In this document: piece by piece, positions 1-12,503 of the stretch
Layout of the letters: each line of letters starts with the position of its first letter
How positions within the stretch are numbered: position 1 is the stretch's first letter
Assembly: GCF_029227915.1 (NCBI RefSeq)
Contig: NC_079881.1
Location: forward strand, 20,559,501 to 20,623,500
Source of the DNA: Hydractinia symbiolongicarpus
Taxonomy: Eukaryota > Cnidaria > Hydrozoa > Anthoathecata > Hydractiniidae
Direction: 5' to 3'
DNA: 64,000 nucleotides
Notes under the pieces: generated by a model
What the model was told of the DNA's origin: nothing
The model's input: the letters and a program-made list of their open reading frames with translations, nothing else
Database searches by the model: none
Translations under genes and position numbers: made by a program

Positions 1-33
1 AAAACTAAAACCAGTCTAGTCAACAACACATAC

Positions 34-3000
34 CTTAATATGATATTCTTCTTTTTCACACAGCGGATTACCTTTCAAGTTCAAATTCTCCAGTAAAGGT
101 AACTTTCGAAGGACATCTATAGATCTAAAACAATAGCAAGAACCATTGTACAATTTTCACTCATTCTTCCCTCTTTTCGCTTTAAACATAAACTGGATTT
201 TCTTTTGTGCTTTTTTTGTGCTGGTGAAAACTCTTATTTGAGAATCGAAATACGATTAAGAATGTTGGCCAGCCTTGCTTATATTCGTAACAGATAGCAA
301 CAGGGTATGCAAAACTTTGAATATTCGAATACCTCAAACAAAGCAAAAAGGCTTTCAAATAATGTGTTAGCACTAGAGAATAGTCACATTCTGAAACTCT
401 TTTTTTAACTTTTGAAAAAGTTTAAGAAAACCCATTGATGCAGCAAAATCAGGTTGTCCACTTCATATCAACTCATTGTTTTCTGACAACCCCGACATTT
501 TCCTGACAAATTTTGGTTTAAAAATCTAAATTTAAAAAAGTATATTGACAAAACAAACTGTTAAAAATGAATGTTAATTCTTTAACTTTGAAAAATGAAA
601 AATAGTTCCGATGGATCATTTAAACCTAAAACAGGTAATGTTACTGACATTTTAACAAGATTGGGAACGTCTACACAATATTTACTGACGTTCCTGAAAA
701 ATTGGAGAGCCTGAAAGTGATGGGTTTCTTCTTAAAACATCATTCTTCTCTGTTTTTTAAGAGGTTTCTTTCTGGACATCGGGCTTTAATTTCTCAGCTC
801 CCAAAGTTTAAATTTGTTGAGGGTAATAATGCTTAAAAGGATGTAACAAACATTAAACGAGAGTAAAAGTAACCTACTGAAAATCTGCCAGCTTGTTGTT
901 ACCAATATCCAATACTTTTATTCTAAGTAGAGAAAATGACACGATGCTTATGTGTTAACCTATGTTTTTAGCTTTTAAGATAATAGAGGAAAGACATTTT
1001 CAAAACGTTACATATATACCCTTCTTTTGTGCAGGTAAGTTAGGGCTAGCATGTTTGCTAAAAAATAGATCTGGTTTTTAAAAACCCGTCAAAGAACGCG
1101 AATGGAAAATCCACCTTTCATCAAAATGCTACTGGAAAAATATTATTCCATTTTAGTATTCCATTTCAGTATTCCATTTTAATCCAAGAGCTAACTGAAG
1201 AATTTTAATTTATTAAAGCAAACCCACATTTTAATTTTAGAAATTTCCCAGTTCGATATTCTTGCAATTTGCTTAACAAGAATAAGTTTCTTACAAAAAT
1301 ACCAGGCCATAACTCGCGATCACTCAATTTTAAACTATCAAAATAAGAACTTTCGGAGTTAAGGCTTAATTTAGTGATTTATATAGAATGATGTTTTTAA
1401 CACAGTGAATTTAAATCAACATTTTACACTGATAAACAGCAACAAACCACTTAACATATTAATACAATTTAAGTTGGCAAAATACGAAAACAAGCATACC
1501 TTTTACAGTTTGCTAGCCAATCCGGGATTAGTTTTATTTTGTTGTTGTTTAACTTTAAGTCTTTGACATCTTTTAAAAACTAAAGAAAAAGAAAAGTTTA
1601 CAACAACTGGAAAAAATTTCTGTGAAAATAAAGTGGAAATTAAAGACATTTTTCCCTTTTTCTGCGAGCCTGCAGAATAACAACGGAATCTCTAATTTTC
1701 TCTGTTTAAATAAGGCAAAGTTCCCGAAATAATAGCGGCAACCTTATTTCTTCACTAATAGTCACTTTTGACATCGTTCTGTGTTTATTAAGCAAAAATT
1801 TTAAAATTCAACAAACATGGAATGTTGTTAAACTGCGAGTGGGAAATAATACACTACAATTAAAAGTTCACAAAAATGAAAAGCCATGGCATTTTAGTGT
1901 TTCTCGGTTTGTTTTGGTGAAGACCAAACTCAAAGATGTCAACATAGACATAGCTGATTACTTCATCACTTAATATACTGCCTTAATATTTTAAAATTGG
2001 CAACCACAAAAACCACTTAGCGAGATGGTCCAAAGTCTGTAACCGTAAGATTGGCTTCATTTATGATTATTTTTCTTTTGAAAGAGGGTGAAGCATTTTC
2101 TTGTGTTATGAGCATTAAATTTTTCCTTATCATAACACAAAACAAAATGGAAACAATTTCTTTTTATTAGCTCCTTTCTTAACTTTTCCACATGATTAAA
2201 GCTAAGTGAAACAATATTCGCACACTTAGAATAACAAGAAGCATATAACAAAGCCAAAGCATTAGACACGTACCTGTAAATTTGGAAACTCCTCCAAATT
2301 GTTATGAGAAGCTGATAATTTTTGAAGTTTGCTTAATGATGAAATATCAAGTGTGTCCAGCTGATTTCCAGAGACCACTAAAACAACAAAAAGCATACAT
2401 TAACAAGTATTTTATTGGTACCAGTTTATCTCAATGGTCAAACATACCTAAAGTGTTTAGTTCCTTTAACATGTTCAAACCTTCTAGCTTTTCCAACTTA
2501 TTGTTGTTAACAATCAATGCTTTGAGTTCTAAATAGGAGAAATAGAGTGTTTAAAAACAACAGATTTGTGTATTTATATGTAGTGTATATATTCAACTTG
2601 TTATGTTTTGGAAAAAAAATCTCCTGTTTCTTTCCTATACTTTTCCTATACTTTGGTATGTTTTACTTAAAAGTTCTTAATAGAAAAAGGTATAATTCAA
2701 CACCCAGACTTTAATATGGTCATGGTCAAGTTAACCCTATTCCAACTGGGCTTTTAATGGCTCTGAAACACAGGGTTCAAAAGATTTTGATTGGGAAATG
2801 ATATTGACTTCAAATTTGGTTCATTTCAGAAAAAAAAATCATGATGAAGTCATTATTTTTATGTGACGTCATCAAAACTCTCCAATTTAGTCTCTTAGAC
2901 TTGATGAGAATACGAAATCAGTTTTATTAGTTACAACATCAATTTTTATTTGTATTGTCATTTTTAGTTCAAATAATTCAAAAATAATTTTTTTTTGGTA

Positions 3001-5772
3001 ATGTCACTTATATTATGACGCCATCGTCATCGTAAAAAAGGGGCGTTTCCCTTTACAGCACATCACTATAATTAAAATAGTATCGAAGGTTTTGATTTGA
3101 ATTTTCTGTTTCACTAAAGGGGGATTTTCTCGAAGCGAATTGGACGGCAAATTCGCTTTTTAATTTTCACGACAAAATAAATTAGGCGCCAAAGTCATTG
3201 TTTACATTAGTTAACCGCGTTCTGATTGGTCAAAAACTAGCAGCGAAACCTTTAGTAGCGAAAAAGTAGGAACTGTTTTTACTTTTCAGCTAAGCGAATA
3301 TTTTGACGCAAAATCAAAATAAACAAAACTGTGCATGCTCAGATACAATTCGCCGTCAAATTCTCCGTTCAATTCGCTTCGTGAAAACCCCCCTTAAGAG
3401 TAAAGTGATATATAACACTATGTAATGAAACAAATGAAGTTAACATTATGTATTAACATCATGTATTAATTTGAAAAATAAAATTTTGTTTAAAATTCTA
3501 TTATTTATTTAGCCCCTCTTCAATTAAGCCCCGTCTAAAACCATAAAAATATCAGGGCCACACCATAATCGGAAAAAAAGTTATGCAAAATAATCTCATA
3601 GGGCACCATTTGGTCCCCCCTCCCCTCTGTTGGAATAGGATTAGGAATACGCAATTTGTTTTGTGCCTTTGAGTAAAACTAAGTATTTCCTTGATACACT
3701 ATCAAGGAAATACTCTCGATCCCTAAAATGTCTTCCAAGGGTGTAATCCAGCATCAACATTATTCATTTATTGCTCATTTCCAATTAGCTTTCATTCTTA
3801 TTTTCTAATTTTTTAGGGGCTAATGAAACTTATGGCATATGGTACGGCCTTTAGAGAATCCTTCAAAAATTCTAAATTATAATTTTTAACATTCAAAACA
3901 TTAACAACATTTTTTCTCCGTGGAAACATAAAAGCTGCCTAGATAACCTAAATAACTTATCCGCTGCTATTTCCATACAAAAACAAATTTTACTGTTCCT
4001 ATACATAAACCATGTTTTTTTATTCCGAAAATTTAAAAGAAACTTGTGAAGTCTAAGTTGGATCCACAAACCTCTGAGTTTCTTTAAATGATTCGTACTA
4101 TGAATCTTATTGTAGCCAAGATTCAACACTAAAGAATGGTGACATTACAATTACAATTGTGTCAGTTTGAGCATAACAAAAGTTCAGCATATATTTAGTA
4201 TATAAGTAGTAGAATATTAGCTTAACCATGACTTACAAATTTTAAAAACCTATTTATACAATTGCATAGCCTAAAAAGGCAAAAAATAGTCCCTTGCATA
4301 TGAATCACTTTTTTTAAAAGAATAGGGAGGATTTCTTGGAGTCTAGCAGGTGCCAAAAATCTTACCTCTATTATTTATGCCATAGATCAGCTTAAGTATA
4401 ATATTCTTTAGTCAAAAAGGGTAGTTTATTAGAGTTTTCCTTATTCAAACAATTTTTCGAATTTATGATAAATACGTGAATGTCACTTAAAAATCTTAAA
4501 AATTATCAGCATTTATGGTACATAAAAATCTTGTGCCTATTTTCAGAGAGAGACATCAATAACCACATCACCAGTATAGATTTGTTTTTGCATATTGCCA
4601 AGTTTACCTAACTACAAGACTCTCTATCAAGGGTAATTTCCTGCCACGTCTCACCTTAACTATCAGACACAAGACTTTGACACAACTTAATAAAGATGGA
4701 CTTGCACTTACCATTCAATTTTGTGCATACTTTTAGATGTTTTATACTTTCAAGTTGATTATGTGATGCGTTTAGCCAAGAAAGTTTCTCCTGGCAAGAC
4801 TCTATAAAGTAGTAAAACACGTAATAGACAGTTTTGCGTCTATTGTCAACAACTGCATTTCTATTTTACTTTAGCAATTTTTTTTAACAACCAAGCTTAA
4901 TTTGTTATTCATTGCAGTATTTGGAAGTTAAAAAAAAAAAGTTTGCCACGTTTATATCACAACATCATTACCTACATCGTTTGATTTATAGCTAGTATAT
5001 TGGGATGTATTGATATTTTTCATTTAACAAATTACATTTAACGACTACATTTATAACTTCGTTTCTAAATAAAATTAGTACTTTGGGTAAAAAAGTCAAT
5101 AAAAAATCAACTAACAACAATCATTTTAATATATATATACAATCAAGATTCAATTAAGCCCCCCCCCCTCCCACCTTATTAAGCACTCCCCTGAATAAGC
5201 GAGTTAGTTGAGAACATGGGGTAACCTAATTGGGATAGTATTCGGGGCAGTAGTTTTATTTTACAGACCACCAAACGGATGGTGGTTTTGTATTTATTTT
5301 TAGGATTTCAGCAATAAATATATATTGAAAAGAATTTTTATTTTTATGCACTAATGTATATATTTTTTGTCCAGGCAGTTAAAACATATTTTTATAATAA
5401 TTGTGTACACAATCAAATACCTATTCCATTGAGATCTTTCAACAGGTTATTGGAAACATCGATCTTCTCATTATTAGGGCTAAATAAAATGTTGGGATGG
5501 TAAAAAAATTTATTCAAACTGGAAAACAGTATGTAATAATAATAAGTTATCATGAGAAAATTCTAGGATATTTTTATAATACTATACTACGTACTAAATG
5601 CAGAATTTTGAGTATTCATACTAGGGAATTCTACCAAATGTGAACACTTTTCAGCATTCGTAAACAGAAAAAGATTTACACGTCTTAAAAGAAGAATGGA
5701 ATACAGACACAAGCTTCTAGTATACCTCACATCTGTAAAAGTGCTCAGTTCTTTTCCTTTTAACATTAACAT
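34..5772 (-). CDS. Leucine-rich-repeat protein, nine exons, truncated by left window edge
   Basis: Spliced gene read on the minus strand. Exons in transcript order: 5772-5726, 5479-5421, 4801-4712, 4128-4072, 2528-2448, 2377-2274, 1579-1500, 922-878, 124-34. All have AG acceptors and GT donors, the phases match at every junction, and together they give 218 codons with no stop. The product is almost entirely leucine-rich repeats of the SDS22-like ~22-residue type; examples are KIDVSNNLLKDLNGI, LNVLNLGYNKI, LKALIVNNNKLEKLEGL, KDLKLNNNKIKLIP and LENLNLKGNPLCEKEEY. The last resembles the capping repeat. The first exon opens with ATG directly after a good acceptor (TTGTTTAG), so either a 5' UTR intron or another coding exon lies upstream. 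The 3' end continues beyond base 34. LRRs of this kind are protein-binding scaffolds (nuclear, ciliary or phosphatase-associated); I cannot name the orthologue. Confidence 0.88.
2731..3644. mobile_element. Non-coding TIR element, ~0.9 kb, in an LRR-gene intron
   Basis: The left end TTAACCCTATTCCAACTGGG matches the reverse complement of the right end near 3622-3644 (TAATCCTATTCCAACAGAGG). No coding content. It resembles the 26507-27171 and 61272-61771 elements, with TTAACCCT-like ends and internal TGACGTCA-like motifs, so all three may be one diverged MITE superfamily. A second element is nested inside at 3117-3396. Confidence 0.6.
3117..3396. mobile_element. MITE of ~280 bp with ~40-bp terminal inverted repeats
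   Basis: The left arm reads AGGGGGATTTTCTCGAAGCG and the right arm, reverse complemented, AGGGGGGTTTTCACGAAGCG. Both continue with AATTGgACGG or AATTGaACGG for about 40 bp with few mismatches. It has no reading frame and is nested inside the 2731-3644 element. I could not fix the target-site duplication. Confidence 0.75.
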
Positions 5773-6503
5773 CTAAACAAGAATTATTTTAAAACATCAT
5801 GCCAAGAAAACTTTATGTATAATAAAAAAATAAAAATGCATTGAAATCATATTATTATTAGTGGGATGATCTTGTTAATTAATATTTATTTATTTTCTAT
5901 TTCTACTTTGTTAGAATAAGTATTGTGATCTCTTTAAAAGCATTAGCAAATTTATGTAAATTAAGTATGTCATTTTCAATGTACAGAAAAAAAAATAAAG
6001 TTAACAATAATGGTTGCAAAGCTTTCTCAAAATATTTTCTGACTTTATAATTGTTTTTTTGTAAATTTCAATAAATTAGGAAATTTTTAACAGACATAGG
6101 AAAACAAAGATTTGCATGTGTAATTTATCGCATACCTAAACAAATATGTGTTGGGTGTGTGCATATGTGGTGGCACATGTCTCGAAAAAATTGTGATGAT
6201 GCACTCAGAATAAGTTGTGTTTCTTATCAATGGAAAACCTGTCCTTGACAGGCAAAACTAGAGTTGGATGTTTTAAACAGCTTCTCCCCAATACTGACCA
6301 CCTGTCTTAAGGTTACTGTAAAGAAAAAAACTCACTTGATGAGTAGTCTAAGAAAAACCCTTATAATTTATCAATACTTTTACATTTTTTAATTTTTTGT
6401 TTTGTTTCTGAATGCTTGATGAAAGACTTTTTTGATGGTGTTATTTTCGTGAGATGTTAATTTTCACACACCATTTTTTTTTTTACTGTACGTTTTAAAA
6501 TGA
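5773..6503. other. No gene seen; AT-rich sequence upstream of LRR gene
   Basis: This should hold the promoter, 5' UTR or remaining 5' exons of the minus-strand LRR gene. I found no exon that joins with conserved LRR spacing and no recognisable promoter motif. Confidence 0.4.
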
Positions 6504-6793
6504 CTTCTTTTTCCGAACGCGTGGTCGCAGACGTCTTGTTTTTGCACTATTACATCCAGCATAAATTAAATTCAAAAAGGTTCCCGGTTTTTTTTTTGTA
6601 ACAACGTCGTTATGAAATTATTTGTAATTATATATAATCATTCAAAAAAATGCATATTTTTTTCTTTCTGTCATCATAATACGCTAATCAGTATTTTATA
6701 CAAAAAAATCCGGGAACCTTTTGTGCATAATTTATTCAGCTTTCCATTACCGAAAATTTCAATGAGCCAATAGGAAGCTTTCGGAAAAAGAGA
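6504..6793. mobile_element. Palindromic MITE-like element with nested inverted repeats
   Basis: Three nested pairs of inverted arms. The outer pair is CTTCTTTTTCCGAA (6504-6517) with TTCGGAAAAAGAGA (6780-6793). A middle pair is built on GCATAAATT-like sequence. The inner pair is AAAAGGTTCCCGG (about 6575) with CCGGGAACCTTTT (about 6710-6722). The transcript would fold into one long hairpin. No ORF. Confidence 0.55.
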
Positions 6794-7069
6794 CCACAAA
6801 CGTAAAGGCATGTATGCGAAAATTTACTAACGAGATATTTGTTTTTAAAGATTTTTGTAGGTGTTATGAAAATGTGTGAACTGAGTATGCAGAAAGATGA
6901 AAGTGTGAACTTTTTCTTTATGCTGAATATGCATGCACTCGTTTAGAATTATTAACAGACAGAAGTCAGGGTTACAAGAGAAAGCTGATATGCATACTCC
7001 CTAACTTTGATTTTTTTAATGATTCTTTATATGACAACATTTATGTATATATCGATGGTGAAAGTCATC

Positions 7070-7200
7070 ATTCTCGGCTTAACGTCCGTTTTCCATGCTA
7101 GCATGGGTTGGACAGGGTATATTAATGACTCTCTTCCAATCTGATCTAGACTGTGTTAGATCTAAACTCAACTTCCTCTCTATAGAGACAGATTTGACTG
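7070..7200 (+). mobile_element. SINE remnant with conserved central domain
   Basis: The block CTTAACGTCCGTTTTCCATG followed by CTAGCATGGGTTGGACAGGG (about 7078-7118) matches from memory a central SINE domain very common in cephalopod and other invertebrate genomes and reported as conserved across Metazoa (Nin-DC-type SINEs). The pol III head and the tail are not clear here, so this is probably a partial copy. Confidence 0.55.
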
Positions 7201-7869
7201 TATATACGATAAATCATTCAGCAGTCATTTTCATTATCTTAACCCAACAAAACACTTTACATGACCCAACAAGTGAGTGAACAAGTGAAGACCATTTAAC
7301 TTAACGAGAGTATAAGCTAGCGAAATGTCCAGAATACCCAGAATCTGGTTTTATCTCCATCATTATTTGCAGAAGCAAACACCTTTGTAGCCAAGAGACA
7401 CAGCATAATGTTTCTGATCACCGGAAAATCCTTTGTTTTGAGCGCTAATGGCCTCACTCACCCAATGAAATATAATTGAATCTTGTACTATTTAACAGGG
7501 TAAGATGTGACCAGCTTTGTACTCATTGATTGATTTTAATATGAAGTTTGCTGTGAGCTGAGTTTGAATTTAATTTTAGGGATTTACTCAAGCTTTCGTA
7601 TAAAAGAAACTTATTTTATTAACCTTGAAGAAAGCTTAGTTAAATAGGCTCACACCCTTGGGATGAGGTTGAGGGTTTATTTTTTGCGTATTCATGCACT
7701 AAACTTCCTGAACCTTATGCTGTGCACTGATTTGGTCAACCAAATGTTGCATGGTACACAAGTTAACAGTTTTAGCTAAAACTAAATCTTTTAAATAAAT
7801 CTTTTTTTTTTGTTACAAAACTCTTGACTTTTGAATCTTGAAGAGCATCATCTAGTATATCTATGGCAA

Positions 7870-8455
7870 TCTAAAAATCCTTAAATTCAATGATATTGTC
7901 CAGTGTCAGAACATTCTGTTTTTGCATAAACTCTTTCATGATAAAATGCGTGCTACTATCCAGAATACTTTTGCGGTTGACTTCAACCATGCTCGTGCAG
8001 AAAAAGGCTGGTTTGATCAATCTTCCTACAGTCAATACCGTTTGTTTTGGTAAAGATTCTATAGATTTAACACCATTTAATCCTGGAATAAGATGGAGAC
8101 ATCAATGTCTAAAAAATTTGTTTCCATAGATTACTTTGGTCTTAAAAGTTATCTAAAGAATTATTTTATTGCCTCTTATTAATTTGTAACAAATTTTCCC
8201 TTTGTTCTCACACGTTTCATTTATCTGTTGATTATATATGTTTGTGCTGTTTTGTGTGTCCTGTGCCGTCTACTGTACTTGTCCAAGGGTGGCCTTATCC
8301 TTGTCTTAGCTTCTGCTATTAGGTAAGGTCTCCCTTAAAAAATAATTTGTTTTCTTTTCTGTTCATATTACCAACTTAATATATTTAATTATTTGAACTG
8401 TACAGCTATTTTTGATTAATAAAAATATCTTACCTTATCTATCTTATCTTATTGA
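7870..8455 (+). mobile_element. 5'-truncated LINE (L2/CR1-like), 3' end of ORF2 plus tail
   Basis: Two overlapping frames, joined by a frameshift near 8000, give the typical LINE ORF2 C-terminus. Segments include LFLHKLFHDKMRATIQNTF, INLPTVNTVCFGKDSI, NPGIRWRHQCLKN and a final KSYLKNYFIAS before a stop at about 8180. A 3' UTR follows and ends in a short repeat tail built on TATCTTACCTTATCTATCTT. A short-repeat tail and the lack of poly(A) point to the CR1/L2/Jockey side of the LINEs. The copy is dead. Confidence 0.7.
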
Positions 8456-8857
8456 GAATTGACAAACGGAAGCAAATTGTTAAGATTTAAGAAGGCTTTG
8501 ACCACAAAAAAGTGAAATATTTTTTGTGAAAATTTTTGAAAAAAAAATTAAAATTCCTTCACATATATGTTTTAAGTAGGAGTACGGCCAATACCATACT
8601 ACATTCTCATGCCATTACTACCACTATATACTAATTTATTCCGTAAAGCAGGTTAAAATACAAAGGCATCTAAAAGCTGATGTGGAAGCTATACCTCGTT
8701 TAACTAGCTAACTTCTTCCATCAAAACAGCCAATTAACGATGTTTATTTCCTTTTTTCCATACAGAAAATGAGGGGAAATTAAACTGTGAAGATGTGTAT
8801 TAACTTTATTTTCGGGCTGCAAGAAAATGTGCTGTACCTCCTTGACCTTCCCTTAAC
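8456..8857. other. No gene or named element seen
   Basis: AT-rich sequence between the LINE tail and the 600-bp TIR element. No supported exon on either strand. Confidence 0.4.
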
Positions 8858-9457
8858 CAGTCAGGGAAATCCTCTTAATTAAGCTGTATAGCTTAATTTG
8901 GAGATCTCCTAAATAAGCTGTATCATACAGCTTAATTAGGTGACATACATCTAAATTAGGAGGTAGAAAAAGTTTTTCCCCCATTTCTCGAAAAATGTAA
9001 ATTTTAGCAGAAACACCACTGCAGGTCTCGTCAGTTTGACCACTATATTATAAAAGAAGAACGGTATTTCCAGCACTCAGGGTTCAAAAGATATGGACTA
9101 TAAACAATGGTTCATGTTAGCGATAGCCTATTTAAGCTGTACTGCATCCTAGTTAGGATGTCACGTCACGTGATACATCCTATTTAAGCGGATATTTTTA
9201 AAACTTAGCTAAATTTAGCGGATCTCCGGGGCGCTACGAAAAAACTAATGTATTGGAGATGTTTATATGCACGTAAATATTGGATTTATTCAGTTTGATA
9301 GATGCTAAAAATCAGTTAAATGTGTGTTTTAAACGATAAAAGTTTTGTACATCTTAACTAAGCTGTAAAACGCCTAATTAGACTGTATCATTACATCCTA
9401 ATTAAGCTGACATTTAAATTAAGCTGTACAGCTTAATTAAGAGGATTTCCCTGACTG
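8858..9457. mobile_element. 600-bp DNA transposon (MITE) with 5-bp target duplication
   Basis: The termini are CAGTCAGGGAAATCCTCTTA at the left and its exact reverse complement at the right. The arms continue through TTAATTAAGCTGTA for about 42 bp. TTAAC flanks both ends (8853-8857 and 9458-9462) as a perfect direct target duplication. The interior carries at least eight variants of a TAATTAAGCTGTA motif in both orientations, a subterminal-repeat layout typical of transposase-binding sites. No ORF. The superfamily is uncertain: the CAG start hints at hAT but 5 bp is short for hAT, and a piggyBac/Kolobok reading (TTAA) is possible. Confidence 0.82.
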
Positions 9458-9462
9458 TTAAC

Positions 9463-10039
9463 GATAGAAAATAAAGCAATTTAGTTCACAATATGAAATG
9501 TTTGAAAAATTTATATATAAAAATAAATTTATATATATATAGCTAGCTCGCAATATAGCTAGCTAGCTAGTGGCTAGCTAAAGATATAATAAAAATCAAA
9601 TCAAGGTAAACACAGCAACACTCTCAAAAGCCTCTAGCTGGTTGGTTAGCTATAGCTAAAAAAGCAATTTCATGGCACTAAACATGAAATTAAATCACAA
9701 GTGCAGCAGTCCGCTATAACTTTACAATTGTGTAAATAAGAATAAAGTAAAGAAAAATATAGCTAAAAACAAAAACAACGACAACACAACACTACAAACA
9801 CAAACACTGCAACCCAGTGTAGACACATGTTGTTCTTTGAGGCTATAAATTCTAGTTTAGACAAAATCACAGTAAATTAATCGCATTTTACTGACTTGAT
9901 CTAATGTCTATCTTGCTCAATGGACCTCTAATTACTAATAGTCATAACCACAGGGTACAAAGGAAACTTGCTTGCCACTATAATTGGTATTTGAACTTTC
10001 TGTAATTTTACTGATAAAGGTAAACATGTACGTGCTGTT
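9463..10039. other. No gene; AT and TAGC simple-repeat clusters
   Basis: Contains an (AT)n tract at about 9520-9541 and dense TAGC/CTAG runs at 9541-9580. Nothing coding is supported. Confidence 0.5.
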
Positions 10040-10220
10040 TTGTTGATCTCACAAGGCATTTAACACTGTAGACCACACCAATTGAAAAAGCTATCTACCT
10101 AAATATGTAGATTAGCTTATCCATATCAATGGCTGCTGTTTCTCATGATGTTCTTCTTTTAAATCTCCTAAAGTTCTATCCCTTGTGCTTGTTCTTAGTT
10201 ATATTAATGCAGTTACATCA
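10040..10220 (+). mobile_element. LINE reverse-transcriptase fragment, decayed
   Basis: GCATTTAACACTGTAGACCA encodes AFNTVDH, the RT motif-A consensus (AFDTVDH); it follows DLT across a 1-bp frame change. About 120 bp downstream, a frame reads LSLVLVLSYINAVTS, a worn form of the motif-B/C approach (SVLGPLLFLLYINDI). The spacing is shorter than in a full RT, so there is an internal deletion. Not functional. Confidence 0.55.
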
Positions 10221-10470
10221 CTGTTATTAGGGACAAGGGACTTACATAACAGTTTCTTGTCCTAAACAAATTCACAAACACATGCAGAAAAATGTCAGCT
10301 AGCCACAGCTGTTTCGAAGCGGACAAAAATGTTACGAAAAAATAATTCGAATTACCCTCTCAGTTAAAACAAGATATCTCAAGAACGAAATAAAATTTTT
10401 ATATTCTGTAAAAAGAATAATAATCTCAGATAAATTGTCCATATTATTAAAAGAAAAAAATTTTTGGACA

Positions 10471-11010
10471 CCTGTCCGAAATTGGTATATTTAGGCCAAA
10501 ATGTCTAAAAATGACTTAAAAATTATCATTTAGATGAATGTCTTCCACAATATCTCTAGAATAAAGTTAAGGAAACATGTTTTTTATGGTCCACAGGTTA
10601 GGTTAAATATCTGGAATAAAAATTAATTAATTTTATTACTGTCCGAAATTGTCCAAAGGGTTATTTTTGGGCCAAATGTGAGACCTATGTGAAAAACGGC
10701 ATTAAACCTCAATGTATGCTTAAAGTTTGTTTATTAACTGAATAAAAAACATTACTTTGGATTCTAAGGCCATTAAAGATGATGTAGATGACATATTAGT
10801 CTGTCCGAAATTGTCCAAAGGGTTATTTTTGGGCCAAATGTGAGAAATTATGTGAAAAACGGCCTTTAGAGCCTGAATGTATGCTTAAAATTTGTTTATT
10901 AACTGAATAAAAAACATTACTTTGGATTCTGAGGCCATTAAAGATGATGTAGATGTAATATTTATCTGTCCAAAATTGTCCAAAGGGTCACTTTTGGTCC
11001 TAAGGGTTTT
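10471..11010. repeat. Tandem repeat, ~163-bp unit, about 3.3 copies
   Basis: The phrase CTGTCCGAAATTGTCCAAAG recurs at 10639 and 10801 and, altered, at 10966; a more diverged start lies at about 10471. Units 2 and 3 share nearly all their length, including TTTGTTTATTAACTGAATAA and TTAAAGATGATGTAGATG. The period is 162-165 bp. No consistent frame runs across units. Confidence 0.85.
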
Positions 11011-12503
11011 CGGGCCAAATATGTGACATCATACATTTAATAAAACGTCATTCAGAGTCGACAGTTTAAACATTCTAGTTTATCATGTTAGTAGAAAATA
11101 TCTCAAGTTGTGCATAAATAGTTTATTTATTATATACATTAAATATATACAAAGCAATCATTTTGTGTTTCTTTATAAATTGTATAAAATAGCACCCAAT
11201 CTTGTGATAAAGCCAAGATAAGCTAGCTAGCTAGCCATAAACATCTTTGATTTCATCAATTTTATCTTGAAAGAGCCCACCAAAGTCTTAACTAAATATA
11301 AAAAAGAAGTATTAAGTGATTTAGCTACAAAACACGATGCAAAATGCAAAACTGTAGGACCAAAAAATAGCTACTCTTTACAGAAAAATACAAAACAGAA
11401 GAAAAAAGATTAAAAAAGATAACAATTAGCCACGTTTAAAGTTTTACAAGCTATAAAACAATTTCTTAAAACCAAGGGTGATATTATAGCAAAAAATAAT
11501 ATTAAAATCCCTACAAAATAAAGTAGTTTACTGTTTTTCCCTTACCTCGTGCTCTGCCAAACTTTAGCTAGCTTCAAAATTGCTGAGACACTGTTGTCTC
11601 GCTTATTCCAACATTTTTAAAAAATCCCGGTTTCGGATTAGAATTCCCGGGTCGAGCAATCAAGTCAAAAGTAAACACCGGGTTGCCGTAATTTTGCTGG
11701 GAAAAACCATACCTACTAAAACATTAAACGCCATCACTGTGACTTGCTTAGAAGTTTAGATAATTATTTAATTAAACAGAAAAGGGATCACACTACATCA
11801 AATTGCTGTGCACCACTTTGGCAACTTTTTCTCCTCTTTTTTAGCGCCTAAAGAAGACTTTAACTTAAAATTTAAGTAGTTTATAGTTTGCGAGACGAAC
11901 GGTGCACGGTACCGGCCAATAGAACCATGTTTCCAGGCCCCCCATACCAATTTTCAAGTCCGTAGCTAGTAGCGCGGTGTTGGCACAAGGTTGGAAAGAT
12001 GGTATACTTTCGCCAAAAATAATGTTTTTTTTAGTTTTGTGTGTTTTGTTCGACGAAATAACTCGAAATTTATAACACACATGTATAACATATTTATATA
12101 TTTAAAAAGGGGAAAAGTAGAACGTTTTAATACTTTTTAATTCAGTAAAATTAAAACAACACAAAAAAAGTTTCAATAACTTAAAAAATGATAAAAACAC
12201 AAAATTTCCAAAAAAATTGTGGAAGCCATCTTAATTTTGTCCGCGATTTGACCGTAGCGAAACAGCCGTGTAGCTAGCTAGCTAGGTAATTTATTATTTA
12301 TTTTTGCAACCAAAATTTGTTCAATCAGGTGGAGAAATTATACCTGTAGCTATATTATTGCATGTCTTTTGCATAGTTAGTTTGAATCAATGTGCAGCAC
12401 AAAAATTTATTAGCTCCCCATACAAGGGTGCCGACTTCGCTGGAAACACTGCAATAAGCACAGGGGCTGTGCTGTGTGATGACTTCCAGAGTTTTAAAGA
12501 AAC
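11011..12503. other. No supported gene; repeat-rich
   Basis: TAGC runs at about 11219-11235 and 12271-12287 and scattered AT-rich sequence. The longest open frames begin at non-ATG codons and show no splice-site or family support. Confidence 0.4.
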
